A stretch of DNA of 64,000 nt. Source: Isoetes taiwanensis. Lineage: Eukaryota; Streptophyta; Lycopodiopsida; Isoetales; Isoetaceae. The notes under the pieces were generated by a model. It saw nothing but the letters and a program-made list of their open reading frames with translations, searched no databases and was not told the DNA's origin. Below are positions 13,081 through 24,426 of this stretch, in pieces. The stretch is from positions 1 through 64,000 of the forward strand of contig JAJEKV010000094.1 of the NCBI GenBank assembly GCA_021234155.1, given 5' to 3'. Position 1 is the stretch's first letter, and each line of letters opens with the position of its first letter. Made by a program: the position numbers and the translations under genes.

Positions 13081-13689
13081 TCACTTAGTTTTGGAATGAT
13101 ATAGTGTATCAGGTCATATGCCATATGCTGTTCAATCAGGTTTTGGAATACTATAGATAGATAGATAGTATTTTTACGTCATCGGGTTATATCATGTGTG
13201 TTGTATCAGCTTTGCAAAATAACCATTGGGTCTGGTTTAGCTCCTTACAAATCGGGCCAACCTGGGGCAGTTTGACCCAGGGTAGTTCATAGAATATTCT
13301 GGGGAATATCACACGATTTCAATTCCTGATATCCGTACCCGAGATTCAATTCCTGAGGCCCTCAGGTCCCGTTGTTTCCCTCTCACCTTTGCCATAAAAA
13401 AGAAATAAAATATTACGGGATTGCATTGTCAGCGGCTCGATCATCGCTTTGGTGATGATCTCTTAAGAATCGCCTCTCGAATGGTTTTGCAATGAGAATG
13501 ATCCACATTAGTTGCATGAAAGAATCCTCACGGCCCTGCTATGAAGTTAGAAGAATCACTTGTTATCAAGAATCACGGCCGAGAATCGATTGATCCCGGG
13601 CATTTGTTGTCTCCTCTGTGGTCTCCAACCAGCTCAAATGAATTAAAAGTCGTAGTAGTGCGGTCGAGAATCACGGTGTGAGCAAAGCA

Positions 13690-14490
13690 TTCAGGTTTCA
13701 AAAAGGCATTGCCATTGACATTATTTTTTAACAGGTTTTAGTCATTTGGGTTAGGCTGATACCACCCCTGAAGTTATATGACTGACATTATGTTTTCTAA
13801 TATTTGGTTAGTATAATTAAAGGTTTATGACTCTAAGTTATTCTCTGCTGAATTTATGATTTACAATTTATGTGCCGCATCTAACGTAATTTTAAAATCG
13901 TTGGATTTTTAGATGCTTAAATACTTTAGATGCTCACGTCTCCCGCATCTGTCTTTAGATTTTGAACTATGGCCAGAATGATCTAGTTAATCTAGGTTTC
14001 GTCCTCAGGCTGGATTCAAACTCTCTATGGGTTTCAAAATTTCCATGGATCAAACACTTGATCAAAGCTGTGAACCCAATCCTCTTCATACCCAGACAGT
14101 AGAGCAGATTTGAAGGTGCAGCAGCAGAGCAGAGCAGAGCCGTCAGGTTTGAAAAAGGCATCATTGCCATTATTATTTAACAGGTTAGTCATTTGGATTA
14201 TACAACAAAGGAATTCTTTCACAGACATTGGTCTGATTTATGCATTCTTGTTTAATTAGACAGACACCATTCCTGAAGTTATATGACTGACATTTATGCT
14301 CTTTGATATTCGGTTAGTATAATTAAAGGTTTATGATTCTAGATTCTTCTTTGCTGATTTTATAAGTTATGTGCCACATCTAATGTATTTTAAAAATTGT
14401 TGGATTCTTTAGATGCTTAAATACTTTAGATGCACACATCTCCTGCATCTATCTTTAGATTTTGAACTATGGCCAGAATGATCTAGCAAT
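13690..14490. repeat. Direct repeat, two units of about 300-340 bp
   Basis: Unit 1 (about 13690-13988) and unit 2 (about 14145-14490) share CAGGTTT-AAAAAGGCAT, TTTAACAGGTT-TAGTCATTTGG, CCTGAAGTTATATGACTGACA, GGTTAGTATAATTAAAGG, TAGATGCTTAAATACTTTAG and a 3' end TTTGAACTATGGCCAGAATG. Unit 2 carries a 60-70 base insertion after CATTTGGATTATAC. The spacing of 450-500 bp and high identity point to a local duplication or two copies of one short element. No coding frame is conserved between the units. Confidence 0.85.
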
Positions 14491-15632
14491 TCTTCACTAC
14501 TTTTATATCAATCTCAAAGATGTTTATTCAATTCAAACCTAATCAGATTGTTAACATAAGTGTGAATAAGTGAAGATTGCTGGTAGTGGACATATTTACT
14601 GAAAACTTCTGCAGAAATGGATGAAGATATTCAGGAGATCATGCGAATGGTGTAGAATTAGTTACCAGCCACTGAAATTGAATTAGTTAGGTCAAAACGG
14701 CCTATCTATGTGAATTAAGTCTAGAGAAGTGGTTTCCCTGAGCTGCAGTACCTGTGCCCTGGAATTTTGATGCTCTCCAGCAAATTCCTTGAAGTTCGAA
14801 TCATGCAAAAGAACCAAGAAACGGTCTTTAGATAGCAAAGAGGATTGCATTTCACTTGATCTTTTACGAATGATGTAGCTTGGGAAGGTTTCTCAACAAT
14901 TACTCAATAATACAGCATGGCTGGCTCTGGATTGAGCTCAAGATAGAAGTGATACAAAAAATGGAGTATTTAGTGCCTAAAGTCCCCCGTTCTTGTATAG
15001 AATCAGTTAACTAAGAAAGGTTGACAAGGTGACTTTATATAATATGTGTCATGTGCGGGCAACATGTTTTCACTTATTATCTACAAGTCAGATTTCAGTC
15101 TTTTCGTCCAGTCCAAAGAACAATGTCTATAATGGTAAACATGATCGAAAGCACAAGAGGCATCAGTAAAGACAATTCTCAAAGCATCATGGATGAAGGT
15201 TTCCTATATCACCCTGTTGCAAGCAATGGGACAATATAAAGGAGCCAGGCTAACATCAATTTTGAAAGGATTTGCAAATAATGCAGCTGAAGAGAAGCTG
15301 AACCTGAAGTAGACACAAAGCTGAGATAACCTCCTGCTGTCTAAGAGTTAGGATTGAAAGGCCTGGCGTTTGAAGGCTTGCCCCATTAAAATTGTATTAG
15401 ATGAAGTGATGTGTGAATACTCTGCACATTCGTATCAAGGAGGTTAAACATCATTCTTGGCTTCGATCAAGAAAAGTTCTACCTCTTAAAAATACAATTT
15501 CATATGGAATAATACAAGTACATATCCATTCTTTTTATGTCAATCTTAATAATACTGCATGCATAGTTAAGAGTTTTGTGCAAGTGATTTTGGGACTAAA
15601 GTTTGCTAGCTACCAGGTTGGTTTCAGATACC
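14491..15632. other. AT-rich non-coding DNA upstream of the PIG-C copy
   Basis: No gene or repeat is recognised. The open frames at 15051-15239 and 15413-15646 are short and have no motif. The segment next to 15633 could contain the decayed 5' untranslated region of the PIG-C-like copy, but I see no poly(A) tract, splice remnant or target duplication that would prove a processed copy. Confidence 0.4.
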
Positions 15633-16537
15633 ATGGATCCAAATAGCAAGAAGAGGTGGAAAAAGATACTTTATAGTGGGATGCAGCGTGGTTTCCCAGA
15701 TAATTACACAGATCCATCATTTTTAGAAGCAATGGTAATGAATGCCCATGTTGTGAAGCATGATCTGTGGACAGTGATGCAAGACTCGGTTGCCATATCA
15801 CAATATGTGTGTGTTGTTTCTACAGTGGCAATTGTATGGATGCTTGCTCTCAATTCCACGCTAGAAAGTTATGCTCCTCTCCTGATTGATGCTCTTATTG
15901 CTATTCTGGGTAGTGCAATCTTATTTACCGTAGAGGATGTTTCCTTGAAATTTGCATACAAGTCTGTTTTTAACCTGACATGTTTTGTCAGCGGCCTTTA
16001 TGTCATGACACCCATCCTTGAAACCTTGACAAGATCCATTAGTTCGGACTCTATTTTGGCCTCAATCATATGTCTTCTCATTGTCCATCTCTTTTTTCAT
16101 GACTATAGCCGCTCTAACTTAATTGTGGGCAATAAACAAGTAGTCAAGCATCTTCAAAATTCACCACCATCAGTTCTGGCAAATATCTCATTGCATTCAT
16201 CTATTGTAGCATCTGTTTTGGTTGCTTCTAGGCGCCATCTCGACTCCTAGTTTTTGCACTTTCGTGTTATTTTCATTGGAGTTCTTCCTTCTCTTTCCTC
16301 GATTTTCCTTTGCATCAGGTGCGCTCAAGAAAGATGGACTTGCTAATTTCACGCTAGCGATGACAATGCCGATAGCTTTGGTTTAAAAGCTTGGCCGGAC
16401 TTCTATGATATTTCCTTTTGGGAATTATAAGTTTTATAACTATCCTTTGTCCCATATGGTTAGTAAGCATTCAAGAGTATAAATTTGAAATAAATGGACA
16501 TGGGATGAAGCAAAGTTGTGTTTTGATATCGATTAAT
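15633..16537 (+). pseudogene. SETH1: GPI-GlcNAc transferase subunit PIG-C (SETH1-like), frameshifted copy
   Basis: PIG-C is a multi-pass ER membrane subunit of the complex that transfers GlcNAc to phosphatidylinositol, the first step of GPI-anchor synthesis; in Arabidopsis it is SETH1. The copy starts at ATGGATCC (15633) and is open to 16250. It shows the family landmarks in order: the N-terminal WKKILYSGMQ and FPDNYTDPSFL, several hydrophobic segments, the conserved TLTRSISSDSI and the HLFFHDYS motif, then SIVASVLVASR. There one base is missing, so the expected SRLPSRL-like continuation runs in another frame from about 16232. After a further stop and frame change, ILCPIWL and IQEYKFEING (about 16446-16500) appear, and WDEAKLCFDID followed by a stop (about 16503-16537) appears in yet another frame. 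No intron interrupts the frame. It is either a pseudogene, possibly an intronless retrocopy, or a real gene damaged by consensus errors. Confidence 0.85.
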
Positions 16538-16539
16538 CT

Positions 16540-19090
16540 CAAATGTTTATTTATATCAACCTTGACCCTCTTTTATGGCTTGATATTGTGCAAGGCTTTG
16601 CCTATGATTGTTAAGCTTTTTCCATTTTGTCTTTGAGGTGGTTGTGGAGTTTAAAATAGTGAGTTAATGTTGATCTTTTATAAGCGGTGAAGAACGGATT
16701 CTGTCTTAATACAAATTGTAAATACATAAGACCATAGGTGGGTGCAATTTCATTAGACCCTTTGTGTTTGTCTGTCATGATAAGATCTGATAAACTTACG
16801 TGTCTCTCTCATTTGTGGCATTTTTCCTCAATATAGGACCAATTGAATTCTAAGCTACTATGGTTGGGCGTGTGCCATCAAAGCTATATGAACTATTTTA
16901 GAAAAAGCTTGTCTCTATCGATAAGTTACGGGGAGAGGTTAGTTCAAGTAACTTAGCAGCGTCATAGAGTTCTTTGACAATATAACAAAATAAATTACGG
17001 ACTCTATTTTGAAGTTGAAAATTTACGCTATAGTGTAGGATAGGCAAGTGAGATTAAGCTATTAAGCCATAGTCGAATAATGATTCAGCCTCCGGCTAAT
17101 TTCTTGTCATTAAATACAATTATTTGCCATGGTGCCCATAATTTATGCATTGAAGTAGAACCATGGAATGAACACCATATGGCTGATTTTTATTAAGCGG
17201 TTTGCATTGATTAAGATTCCATTTTAATTTGATTACATTATTTAGTTCAACCTCCACTTGGTACTATTTTGTCCTATCTTTCATGGACCACGAGAGAAAC
17301 CACATTTTACATGTATAAATCATATAACGAATCTGAGGTTATGAAGTGACTTGTCTCAGAATCGAAGCGGCCGGTTGACAATTGGTGTGCGCCCACAATA
17401 AATTGAGTTGTATGGCGTCTAAGTCTTCTTTCTTAGATCTAATCGAATGGTTGAGCAGTTGGAGAGTGAGCTTAATACACACAAGAACAAGTTTATTGAA
17501 GCAAGATCAGATCTAGAACAGATCAAAGAAGAACAAGTTTATTGAAGCAAGATCGGATCTAGAGCAGATCAAAGAAAGTAGGAACAACAAGGTGGGTATC
17601 AAACAAGGCAGCTATCGGGGAAATAGGGGTAAGTGGTGGTATAATTGGCGTAACGAGGAGGCCAAGCGGAAGTCATAGGGTACCACCAGCGGCGGAGATA
17701 TGCTTCAAGCCTCCGGCCGGTCTTGTCGGTGCCTTGGAAAGGCGATGGTGCCATTATATTTGGAATTGCGGCCTGTGGCTGAAAACCAAAATGCATGATC
17801 CACATTGCGGCCCGGCGATCATGAAGGTCCCCTTTGCGGCGCCCGTCTCGTTGGCTGTAGTGAAGTTGGGGCCGTCCGGGATCGATTGTCCATCACAAAC
17901 CACAGTCGGCTGGGTGCGTGTTTGTGTTCCCCATTTGGGCTGCTACTTTCGAACCCGTGGCATTTCGGATGATACCTTGTCGATACGACCACATTTTCAA
18001 GTGGATCTTTTTGAATGGCTTCTTCGCCATCCACTCTTTGCTGAAACCAATACCATAATCTGTAGCGACACCATCATTTCTTTGTGCTTGCCCTCATTTT
18101 CGTTCAAAATCAAAACTTGCGCTCTAAAGCTGCTCCGCCTCTGCGCATAAATTAAACTTATCACAACATATATAAAATTTTGTTTGATTTTTTGTTTGAT
18201 GAAATATTTCCGATCCAGGGAAAAAGCCCTGAAACCACGACGCGTGCATTTTTAATTAATAGAAAAAAAAAATATTTCTTGCTCTGTTTCTTGGTGCGCA
18301 AGCAAACTGCTTTTATGCCGGCTTTCGTGGCATCCCTATTCCGGCATAGCCGGGCAGCTCAAAGCATGTCAAGGACGGCCGCCTCACACGCTTCAAATCC
18401 ATTTGCTTCCCGTTTTATCTCTCGCAAGCGATTGGGACAAGTTTGGAGTTGCGGCCATCGTTCTTAACCGACTCAATTTGTTTTGCAATACCCGAGCTAT
18501 GGCGGATTGAATCATAGCTTTACTTGGGATTTTCGTAAAGTGGGCTTCAAATTTTTGTGGTGCTATGATTGGGGAGCCTCAGCGGATGAAGATGAATCTC
18601 CGCGGAGGTACCTCACCACCCGAGGAAGTGCTGTTGCTTGCATTAAGAGCCTCGACCCTTGCCCGATGCTTGAGTATGAAGATTTTTAAGCGGCTCTTAA
18701 TTAAGCCCCACGAGCTCGGCGATGGCGGAATAGCTTTTCCGTTTGGATTGTAGAATGCATTTAAGCCGGATGTCATTCATAGCCATCACCGCGACCCCTT
18801 AGAAGGTCGTCAGTGCGTGATAATGCTTGATCCGATCACGGTGCAATAGAACCTTTGCTACAAAAATCCTTCTTCCAGCGCGATTCGGCTATTACTAGGA
18901 TTAGCTCCGTGTATGTCGGCTTATCTCTATATTAGATGTAAACTTCTATTCGGGCCGAAAGCAAATGTTTAGGTAAGTTAACAAAAACAAGCATCTGTTG
19001 TAGAGTTGATCGCGAGCTTGATGTGTTTAGGTCTCAAAGTTTTTTTGAGTTTTCACAGGGTTGTGGATCTTATAGTGTTAACAATTTCAA
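16540..19090. other. Non-coding DNA with a coil-encoding repeat
   Basis: No gene is recognised. The only structured part is the 46-bp tandem repeat near 17.5 kb. Frames at 17734-18150 and 18180-18467 lack motifs and overlap open frames on the other strand. GC content rises between about 17.6 and 18.9 kb, which suggests a different old insertion. Confidence 0.4.
17485..17576 (+). repeat. 46-bp tandem repeat, two copies, coil-like coding
   Basis: Two copies start at 17485 and 17531 (GAACAAGTTTATTGAAGC and so on) and differ at a few bases. The plus strand around it reads as a charged, heptad-like peptide (MVEQLESELNTHKNKFIEAR, then DLEQIKE), as in a coiled coil. Because 46 is not a multiple of three, the second copy falls out of frame. 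This looks like a relic of a coiled-coil protein, perhaps a retroelement gag; the family is not recognised. Confidence 0.6.
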
Positions 19091-19105
19091 GATTGCCTTT
19101 GGAAC

Positions 19106-19890
19106 ATCGATGTAGCTCTTAGTACTTCTCTTATCAATATGTATGGAAGATGTCTTTGATCTAACAAAATGCGAGAGAACATTGAACAAAATGACAAGGA
19201 AAGATGTCATTGCATGGAGTACCATGCTTGTGGGTTACTTTAATCGGGGATATATTAAGGAATCCCTACAAGCATTGTGCAAACATTTCAACAAATCGAC
19301 ACCAACAAGTGACTCAAATTAAGTAACTTTTGCTAATGTTATTGATGCTTGCGGGTCTACAAGATCTGCTTAAAGGAAAAGCAGGTCATTGCTTTCATTG
19401 TTTGTCGAGGGTTTTGAATCTAATATTGTAATTAGCTACGCCACATACAATGTATAACAAGTTTGGAAGTGTAGAATCTGCGAGTTTATATTCCCTGTCA
19501 TTTGATGATTGCGGCATATGTGCATAATGGGCATCCTGTGGATAATGGGCATATGTGCATAATGGGAATCTAAGTTGTTCCATTTGATGGATATGCCATT
19601 CGGGGGCTCTAATTGAGGGAAGGCAGTTAGTGCTTACATGATGGCTTGTGAAAAGAACATGACATTCATTGATTAATGCTCTTATTAATCTGAAGCATAA
19701 TAGAAGCAAGATATGCATTTGAGAAAATGGTTCACCATGACCTGACATCTTTGGAATGTGATTATTGCCAATGCCCTTAATGGCAATGGAAAATATGCCC
19801 TTGAAACCTTGAAGCAAATCACGACCATTCGGGCTTTGTAGATGAGGGCTGCATCACATATATCTTTCATTGATTATAGATTATCACATT
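19106..19890 (+). pseudogene. Pentatricopeptide repeat (PPR) protein relic
   Basis: PPR proteins bind organellar RNA and take part in its editing and processing; they are very numerous in land plants. The plus strand, read with frame changes, gives the characteristic series LSTSLINMYG, then KMTRKDVIAWSTMLVGYFNR and KESLQ, then VTFANVIDACGS. A second round follows: GFESNIVISYATYNVYNKFG and SVESAR, IAAYVHNG, then HHDLTSLE and IIANALNGNGKYALE, and DEGCITYIS. These correspond to N-A-L-x-x-MY-KCG, W-N-x-MI-x-GY and T-F-x-x-V-L-x-AC positions of PLS-type repeats. At least five stops or frame changes occur within 800 bases, and neither an N-terminal targeting peptide nor a DYW end is seen. It is a dead fragment covering about four to five repeats. 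Confidence 0.78.
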
Positions 19891-21480
19891 ACACCAACGA
19901 AGAGCATAATGGATCTTTTGTTGACCACGCTCAGCGATTTGGAAGAATTTTTTGAGGTGGAGGATTTAGTAAATAATAGCATTTAGTAAATAATAAGCCT
20001 TTTGCCTCTTCTTGGATGGCCTTGCTTGGTGCATATAAAATCCGTCTATGAAATGTTATCAACTTGTGATGCTCAATTTCTATTTGCTTCTCTTGGTTAA
20101 GGAGAACAGTAAAAGTAAGATTGGAGACGAGTAAACTTAACGTGCAAGTTTTATAAAAAAAGGTTACAAGATGATTGAGGTATGTGTTATAGTTGAGGAA
20201 TTATAGTTTATGTCGGTGATGATTTCAAATGCAAGGTTGTGAATGTGATAGGCCTTAATGCTCAAATGAGGTGGCAAGTCGATGGAAATTTGAAATAAAA
20301 CCTATTTAATTAAAATTTATGATAATGTGGCAACACACGCTATCTATTTAAAATTGGAAAAAATGCCAGCCAATGTGTGTGAAACAAGAACAATGTGTGT
20401 AAAATATAAAATGTCGTACTGCATTATTAGATTTAATGTGTGCACACACTATGATGCCATAGGAATTATTTCCAATTATTCCATGCGATACCAATGCAAT
20501 GGACATAAAAATAGCAAGGCTTACCAAAGACTTTTTGCCCTGGCCATGACTTTTACATTGAATCAAGTGTGCTATAAAATGTATAATTACTCCAATTTGT
20601 AAGCATTATGCATTACCTTTCATGCTCTCACGTTTGACCTTTTTAAAAGCTCTTGAGTTCTTGAAAGACCTTGGGAATAATGAGCAATTCCAGAATAATT
20701 TTGAGAACGGGATACGATGCAATGTCGAGGCAACTTGACGAAGTCTAGACGAAATGTAGAAAATTGAAGGAATTTAACAAATTCGACATTCAAATTTAAT
20801 AAAATAATGTTTAGGATCTACAGTTGACACCAGGTCTCTTAATTCCTTCTTGAGAAATGTTCACTGTGGTGGTCGCATCGAATTTCTTTTCCATAAGGTC
20901 TCTTCTTATTTTCCCTTCAAGAGAAATGTTCGCGGCGGCCTTGGCCGCCGCGATAAATTTCTTGTAACCTTTAAGTCGTGCCGTGTCTGTATTGTATACC
21001 TTACTTGAGAATAAAATAGAATAAATTTTTAGCGTCAATGTGTCAAATGTGTTTTCCTTTTTTTGAACGTTCACATGCAACGTTTTGAACAAGGTTGAAG
21101 ATCCATGGGTCTAAAAAGAGGCTGTAGGTTGATTTTTGTTTTTTTCTCTCTTTTTTCTTTTTTCTGGGGCTTAGCAGCACATGGACATCAATCAAACATA
21201 ATGTGGTCCCATGTGGTTCTCCAACTTGTGTGTGGGGTGGGGCATTACCCACTTAAAGAATTAAATTTAGTGGTCTACATGTCATCAATTTTGGCTTGTT
21301 CAATCACTCACATTACTTAAGTTTGGTGGGTGGATCATTCCTATGTGCAAGTAATTGTAGAGATGCTTTATGTATGCCAAGATTAATGTCATTTGCTAGT
21401 GTCTAAAGAGTGTTAGGTATAACTTGTGTTCTTGTCCTCATTATGCTTTTTGACTTGGCTATGATAATATTTTAACTTGG
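19891..21480. other. AT-rich DNA with no recognised gene
   Basis: Nothing recognisable is seen apart from the internally duplicated minus-strand frame at 20811-21092. The frame at 20327-20602 (+) overlaps an antisense frame and has no motif. Confidence 0.4.
20811..21092 (-). CDS. Short unknown reading frame with an internal duplication
   Basis: A 93-codon frame whose C-terminal half contains two related blocks: KKFIAAAKAAANISLEG with KIRRDL, then KKFDATTTVNISQEG with IKRPGV. At DNA level the two blocks share AGGTCTCTT, TTGAGAAATGTTC/AAGAGAAATGTTC and AATTTCTT, and the second has a palindromic GCGGCGGCCTTGGCCGCCGC. No family is recognised. It may be a chance frame over a tandem repeat. Confidence 0.3.
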   Translation of the reverse strand: MFKTLHVNVQKKENTFDTLTLKIYSILFSSKVYNTDTARLKGYKKFIAAAKAAANISLEGKIRRDLMEKKFDATTTVNISQEGIKRPGVNCRS

Positions 21481-22014
21481 CTACTATAATCAACCCTTTT
21501 AATTTGAGATATCCGGTATGGCCAAAAAAGTTTTTGAAATTTTTTTAAGATTGATTTTCTAAGGTATAAGGGTTTTTCGCACCCGGAAATAATTCCCGAT
21601 ATTCCAAAAATCGAAGAACTTTTGCCCGTATCATTTTTTGCTTTTGGATTTCGTTTGGCACCGCCCTTATCTAGTCGAGAGGTTATAGTACTATATGGAT
21701 GCCATGCAAAATTCACGTGCATATTGCGATTTCTTATTGCATCAATGTAAATGTTGTTGCTCCTTGATGAGGTTAATCCATATTCTTCTTTAGCCGGCTG
21801 GTTATATTGTAAGATTAAGTTTTTTTATCTTCTGTCGTGCAAGTGGATGCACTTCACAGTAAAGCTTGGTTCTGGCATCGGATCCTTCTGTTATGGAAGC
21901 ATACGTCCAAGTTTGGTTTATTGATAATCATCTTAGGTTATAATAGGTCGTAGCACCTTCTGAATTCTTAGGCCTGATTCCTTTTCATTTTTTATTTATT
22001 CGTAGAGGGTTGTG

Positions 22015-22690
22015 CACTACAAGAGAACAGTGATTTATTGTCACTTTTTTTGTCACTAAAATATTATGTCCAAAAACTGATGTAAAAGTGAATAAAAATG
22101 ACAAAAATAGTGAAATCCAAATGATACTAAATGTGACAATAGAGTGATGCAACGGTGACAAAAGAAAGCAGATGGTGTAAATGTGACTATAATGTGACAA
22201 TAGAATGATATGGTTTTGACAAAACTATGTGTCAAAAATTTGACAATAAATTGACTTAATACTGACAAGAGTAATGACAAACAAATGCTATCAGTCTGAC
22301 TATAATGTGGCAACAGATGACATAACTATGACAATAGATTGACAAAGTTTTTACTAAACCATGTGCCAAAAATGTGTCAATAGACTGACTTAGTGACAAA
22401 AAAATGATATAAATTTGACCATAGTGTGACAATAAAATGTCATAACTTTGACAAAGATGTCGGAGAAAAAGTGGCACAAATGTGTCAATAGCGTGTCAAT
22501 AGAATGCGTCAAATGTGACAAGAGGGAGAGAATAAGTTGACAAAAAAGTGAATATAAATTGACAATAAGTTGGCATTAAAGTGTCAATATGACGACAATA
22601 AAATAACAATAAATAGATTTTGAAGTGACAATAGGATGGCAAATAAGTGCCAATAAACTAACTTTAAAGTGACAAGCTCATAAGAAATTA
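22015..22690. repeat. CACTA subterminal repeat array (TGACAATA / TGTGACA words)
   Basis: Across about 650 bases the words TGACAATA, GTGACAAT, TGTCAATA, AAATGTGACA and AATTTGAC recur every 15-25 bases, mostly in one orientation. CACTA subterminal regions carry such arrays as binding sites for the element's DNA-binding protein, so this is the likely role. The array lies inside the CACTACAAGAG terminus at 22015. No coding frame is conserved through it. Confidence 0.8.
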
Positions 22691-22783
22691 TTTGAGCATC
22701 ATCAATCATCTTCTTGACCATCATTGCTAGGCTCTAATGTAGGACTATCAATCAGACGTCTGCCCCTAGGTATGGACTACAAT

Positions 22784-23575
22784 TCACCATGTTGGGTTAA
22801 CAGGGTTTTCAAAAAAGAAAACCTGTTCAACTTGTTTAGGGTAAACGAAAGGTTCATTCATCTCTCCAAGAATCTGTGTTGAATCAATTTGGTAGAAACC
22901 TGAAGGATGTGATCTCATGGTCTGATTTCTGCCTCTATAAACAACTTTGAACCATTTTGCCCTCAAGATGGTTATATGAAATGAACGGAAGTCGACATCA
23001 ATAATATCAGTAGTTTGCCCAACACAATTAAGGTCACCGGTAATAGGTTGCCGATCATGTTGACTGGCTTGACTTTTTTGTTCAAATTGAGAAGCAATTC
23101 CACAGTCATATGCCAAGCGACCTTTGTCGACCTCTATAGTCCGAAGATGGTTTCCATAAGCCCACATTGAATTGTGAAAACGAGCCTGCATTGTAGAAGG
23201 ATACGAGAAATGAATCACATGCATGTGACACACATTGACAATAGATAGAAAACTGTACCCTTTTAACACATCCAAGTGCAATGTTGAAGTCATCCTTTGG
23301 AACATCCTCTCCTTTATCTCATGCATCTTCCATTGCTTCAAGCAACCAATCACGAGTCATATCCTCAGGTAATTCTTCCAAAGACTCTGGATATAGAATA
23401 CGTTTTCGGCCATGATGTATGCTAAATCTCTTCTGGCTGCCTCTCTTTCTTCTCTAGCACATTTATATCTCTCTAGCACATTTGAGTTCCATGCTACAGC
23501 CGTAGACATCTGCATTACACAAACAATCCATATGCATATGCAGACCCACGGGTCTTTCCATTTGAGACTTTGCAC
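22784..23575 (-). pseudogene. CACTA transposase (TNP2-like) C-terminus, DUF4216
   Basis: The frame 22784-23353 contains the DUF4216 domain of CACTA transposases: an F-MWAYGNHLRT start, then IDVDFRSFHITILRAKWFKV, VVYRGRN, and the EPFVYPKQVEQVFF signature (about 22810-22860). It ends NPVNPTW just before a stop, with IVVHT continuing in frame beyond it, so the stop is premature. Upstream, WLLEAMEDA and KDDFNIALGCVKR (about 23265-23350, one frame change) match the exon seen in element 2 as WLLAHMDEAR and DDDYELALGCSKK. The exons are separated by a short intron-like stretch. The catalytic DDE part of the protein is missing. Confidence 0.82.
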
Positions 23576-23809
23576 TCAAAGCAGTTTCAAAGAGGGCTTG
23601 AGATAACTTTTTACTTAGGCGTTTTGCATCTTTACCAGGCTCATATTTGTATAAGTCTTCTATTCTGATAATTTACATTAACCTATTTTTGTTTTCTTAT
23701 TCTCAAGTTTCTCAGTTTTGATCAAATGGTTGTACTCTTTATCTCGTCTTAGCTTCCTTTTCATTACATTCTGCAGTCTTATATATAAGGTGCAGAAAGT
23801 AGATCAACA

Positions 23810-23960
23810 TCTGCATTAATTTTTGTATAGGTATTAATACCATTGGAACTAAGCTGTATCCTTGATTTTTATTTAAGGATTAATACAAAGATGGGGTAAA
23901 ACCATTAAAACGAAGTTGTATTCTTGTTTTTTCATCTAAGCCTCAATACAAAGGTTGGAG
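23810..23960. repeat. Imperfect tandem repeat of about 65 bp
   Basis: AATACCATTGGAACTAAGCTGTATCC and its tail ending AATACAAAG is followed by a related unit (AAACCATTAAAACGAAGTTGTATTC with a tail ending AATACAAAGG). Two copies are seen; the function is unknown. Confidence 0.55.
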
Positions 23961-24084
23961 TTTGAAAATTAACGTATTTGTCTAGGCAAATTCATGTCTA
24001 TCATTGAGAATTTAAGTACCTTGTTAGGGTGTAAGTTAAGTTTATGTATATTTTAATGTTGTGTTGCTAAATGTGCAGTGCAAG

Positions 24085-24426
24085 ATGGTTAACGGAAAGG
24101 ACAATGAAAAGGGGAAGGAGAAAGGTGTTGTTTCAGCTAAGATGTTATAAAAAATCTTGTCAATGTTGACGGAGGAACAAAAGGATGCAGTGGCACGTGA
24201 ACTATCAAATGGAGGCGCATCATCATCGAAGAAATCCAAGAGAAGAAGAATGTCTTCCGTTGGTAGTGGTACTTCCAAGGCACAAGAGAATGCACGTGTT
24301 GAAGGTAGTGAATCGATGGCATCGGGAAACTCTCGTGCTATGAGCTTTAAGAAGTTGGGGGACACTGAGATATATTGTACATCAATTTTAATTGTTTTGG
24401 GTGTTTGTTCCTATCTCGTTGATTAA
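24085..24426 (+). CDS. Lys/Ser-rich small reading frame, unknown, interrupted
   Basis: From ATG at 24085 the frame encodes a strongly basic start (MVNGKDNEKGKEKG), meets a stop at about 24147, and is open again from 24157. There it reads MLTEEQKDAVARELSNGG, a Ser/Lys-rich low-complexity segment SSKKSKRRRMSS and an Ala/Glu/Ser stretch. The composition is that of a nuclear, disordered segment. It lies beside CACTA element 1 on the opposite strand. It might be part of a second transposon ORF, but I recognise no domain. Confidence 0.35.

Larger units (their letters stand above)
12346..13689. other. Non-coding DNA with a hairpin and a tRNA-like scrap
   Basis: No gene is recognised. The stretch holds a clear inverted repeat at 12819-12881, a tRNA T-arm-like sequence at 13053-13072 and a short (TAGA)n run near 13154-13168. 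It also holds AT-rich and C/T-rich sequence without coding character. Confidence 0.5.
22015..23610 (-). mobile_element. CACTA (En/Spm) element 1, 3' part
   Basis: The left end starts with CACTACAAGAG at 22015, the classical plant CACTA terminus, and runs into about 650 bases of subterminal repeats. It is followed by minus-strand transposase C-terminal sequence (22784-23575). The matching opposite terminus was not found, so the element is truncated on its 5' (right) side near 23.6 kb. Its body is clearly related to element 2 at 25.7-28.5 kb, as both carry the same DUF4216 domain and the same preceding exon. Confidence 0.8.

Noticed and set aside
13154-13168. (TAGA)n run as a notable microsatellite
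   Set aside because: Only about three to four units; not unusual in AT-rich plant DNA.
22015-22700. A CRISPR-like or regulatory tandem array
   Set aside because: The words vary in spacing and sequence and lie inside a CACTA terminus, so they are subterminal transposase-binding repeats of a plant transposon.
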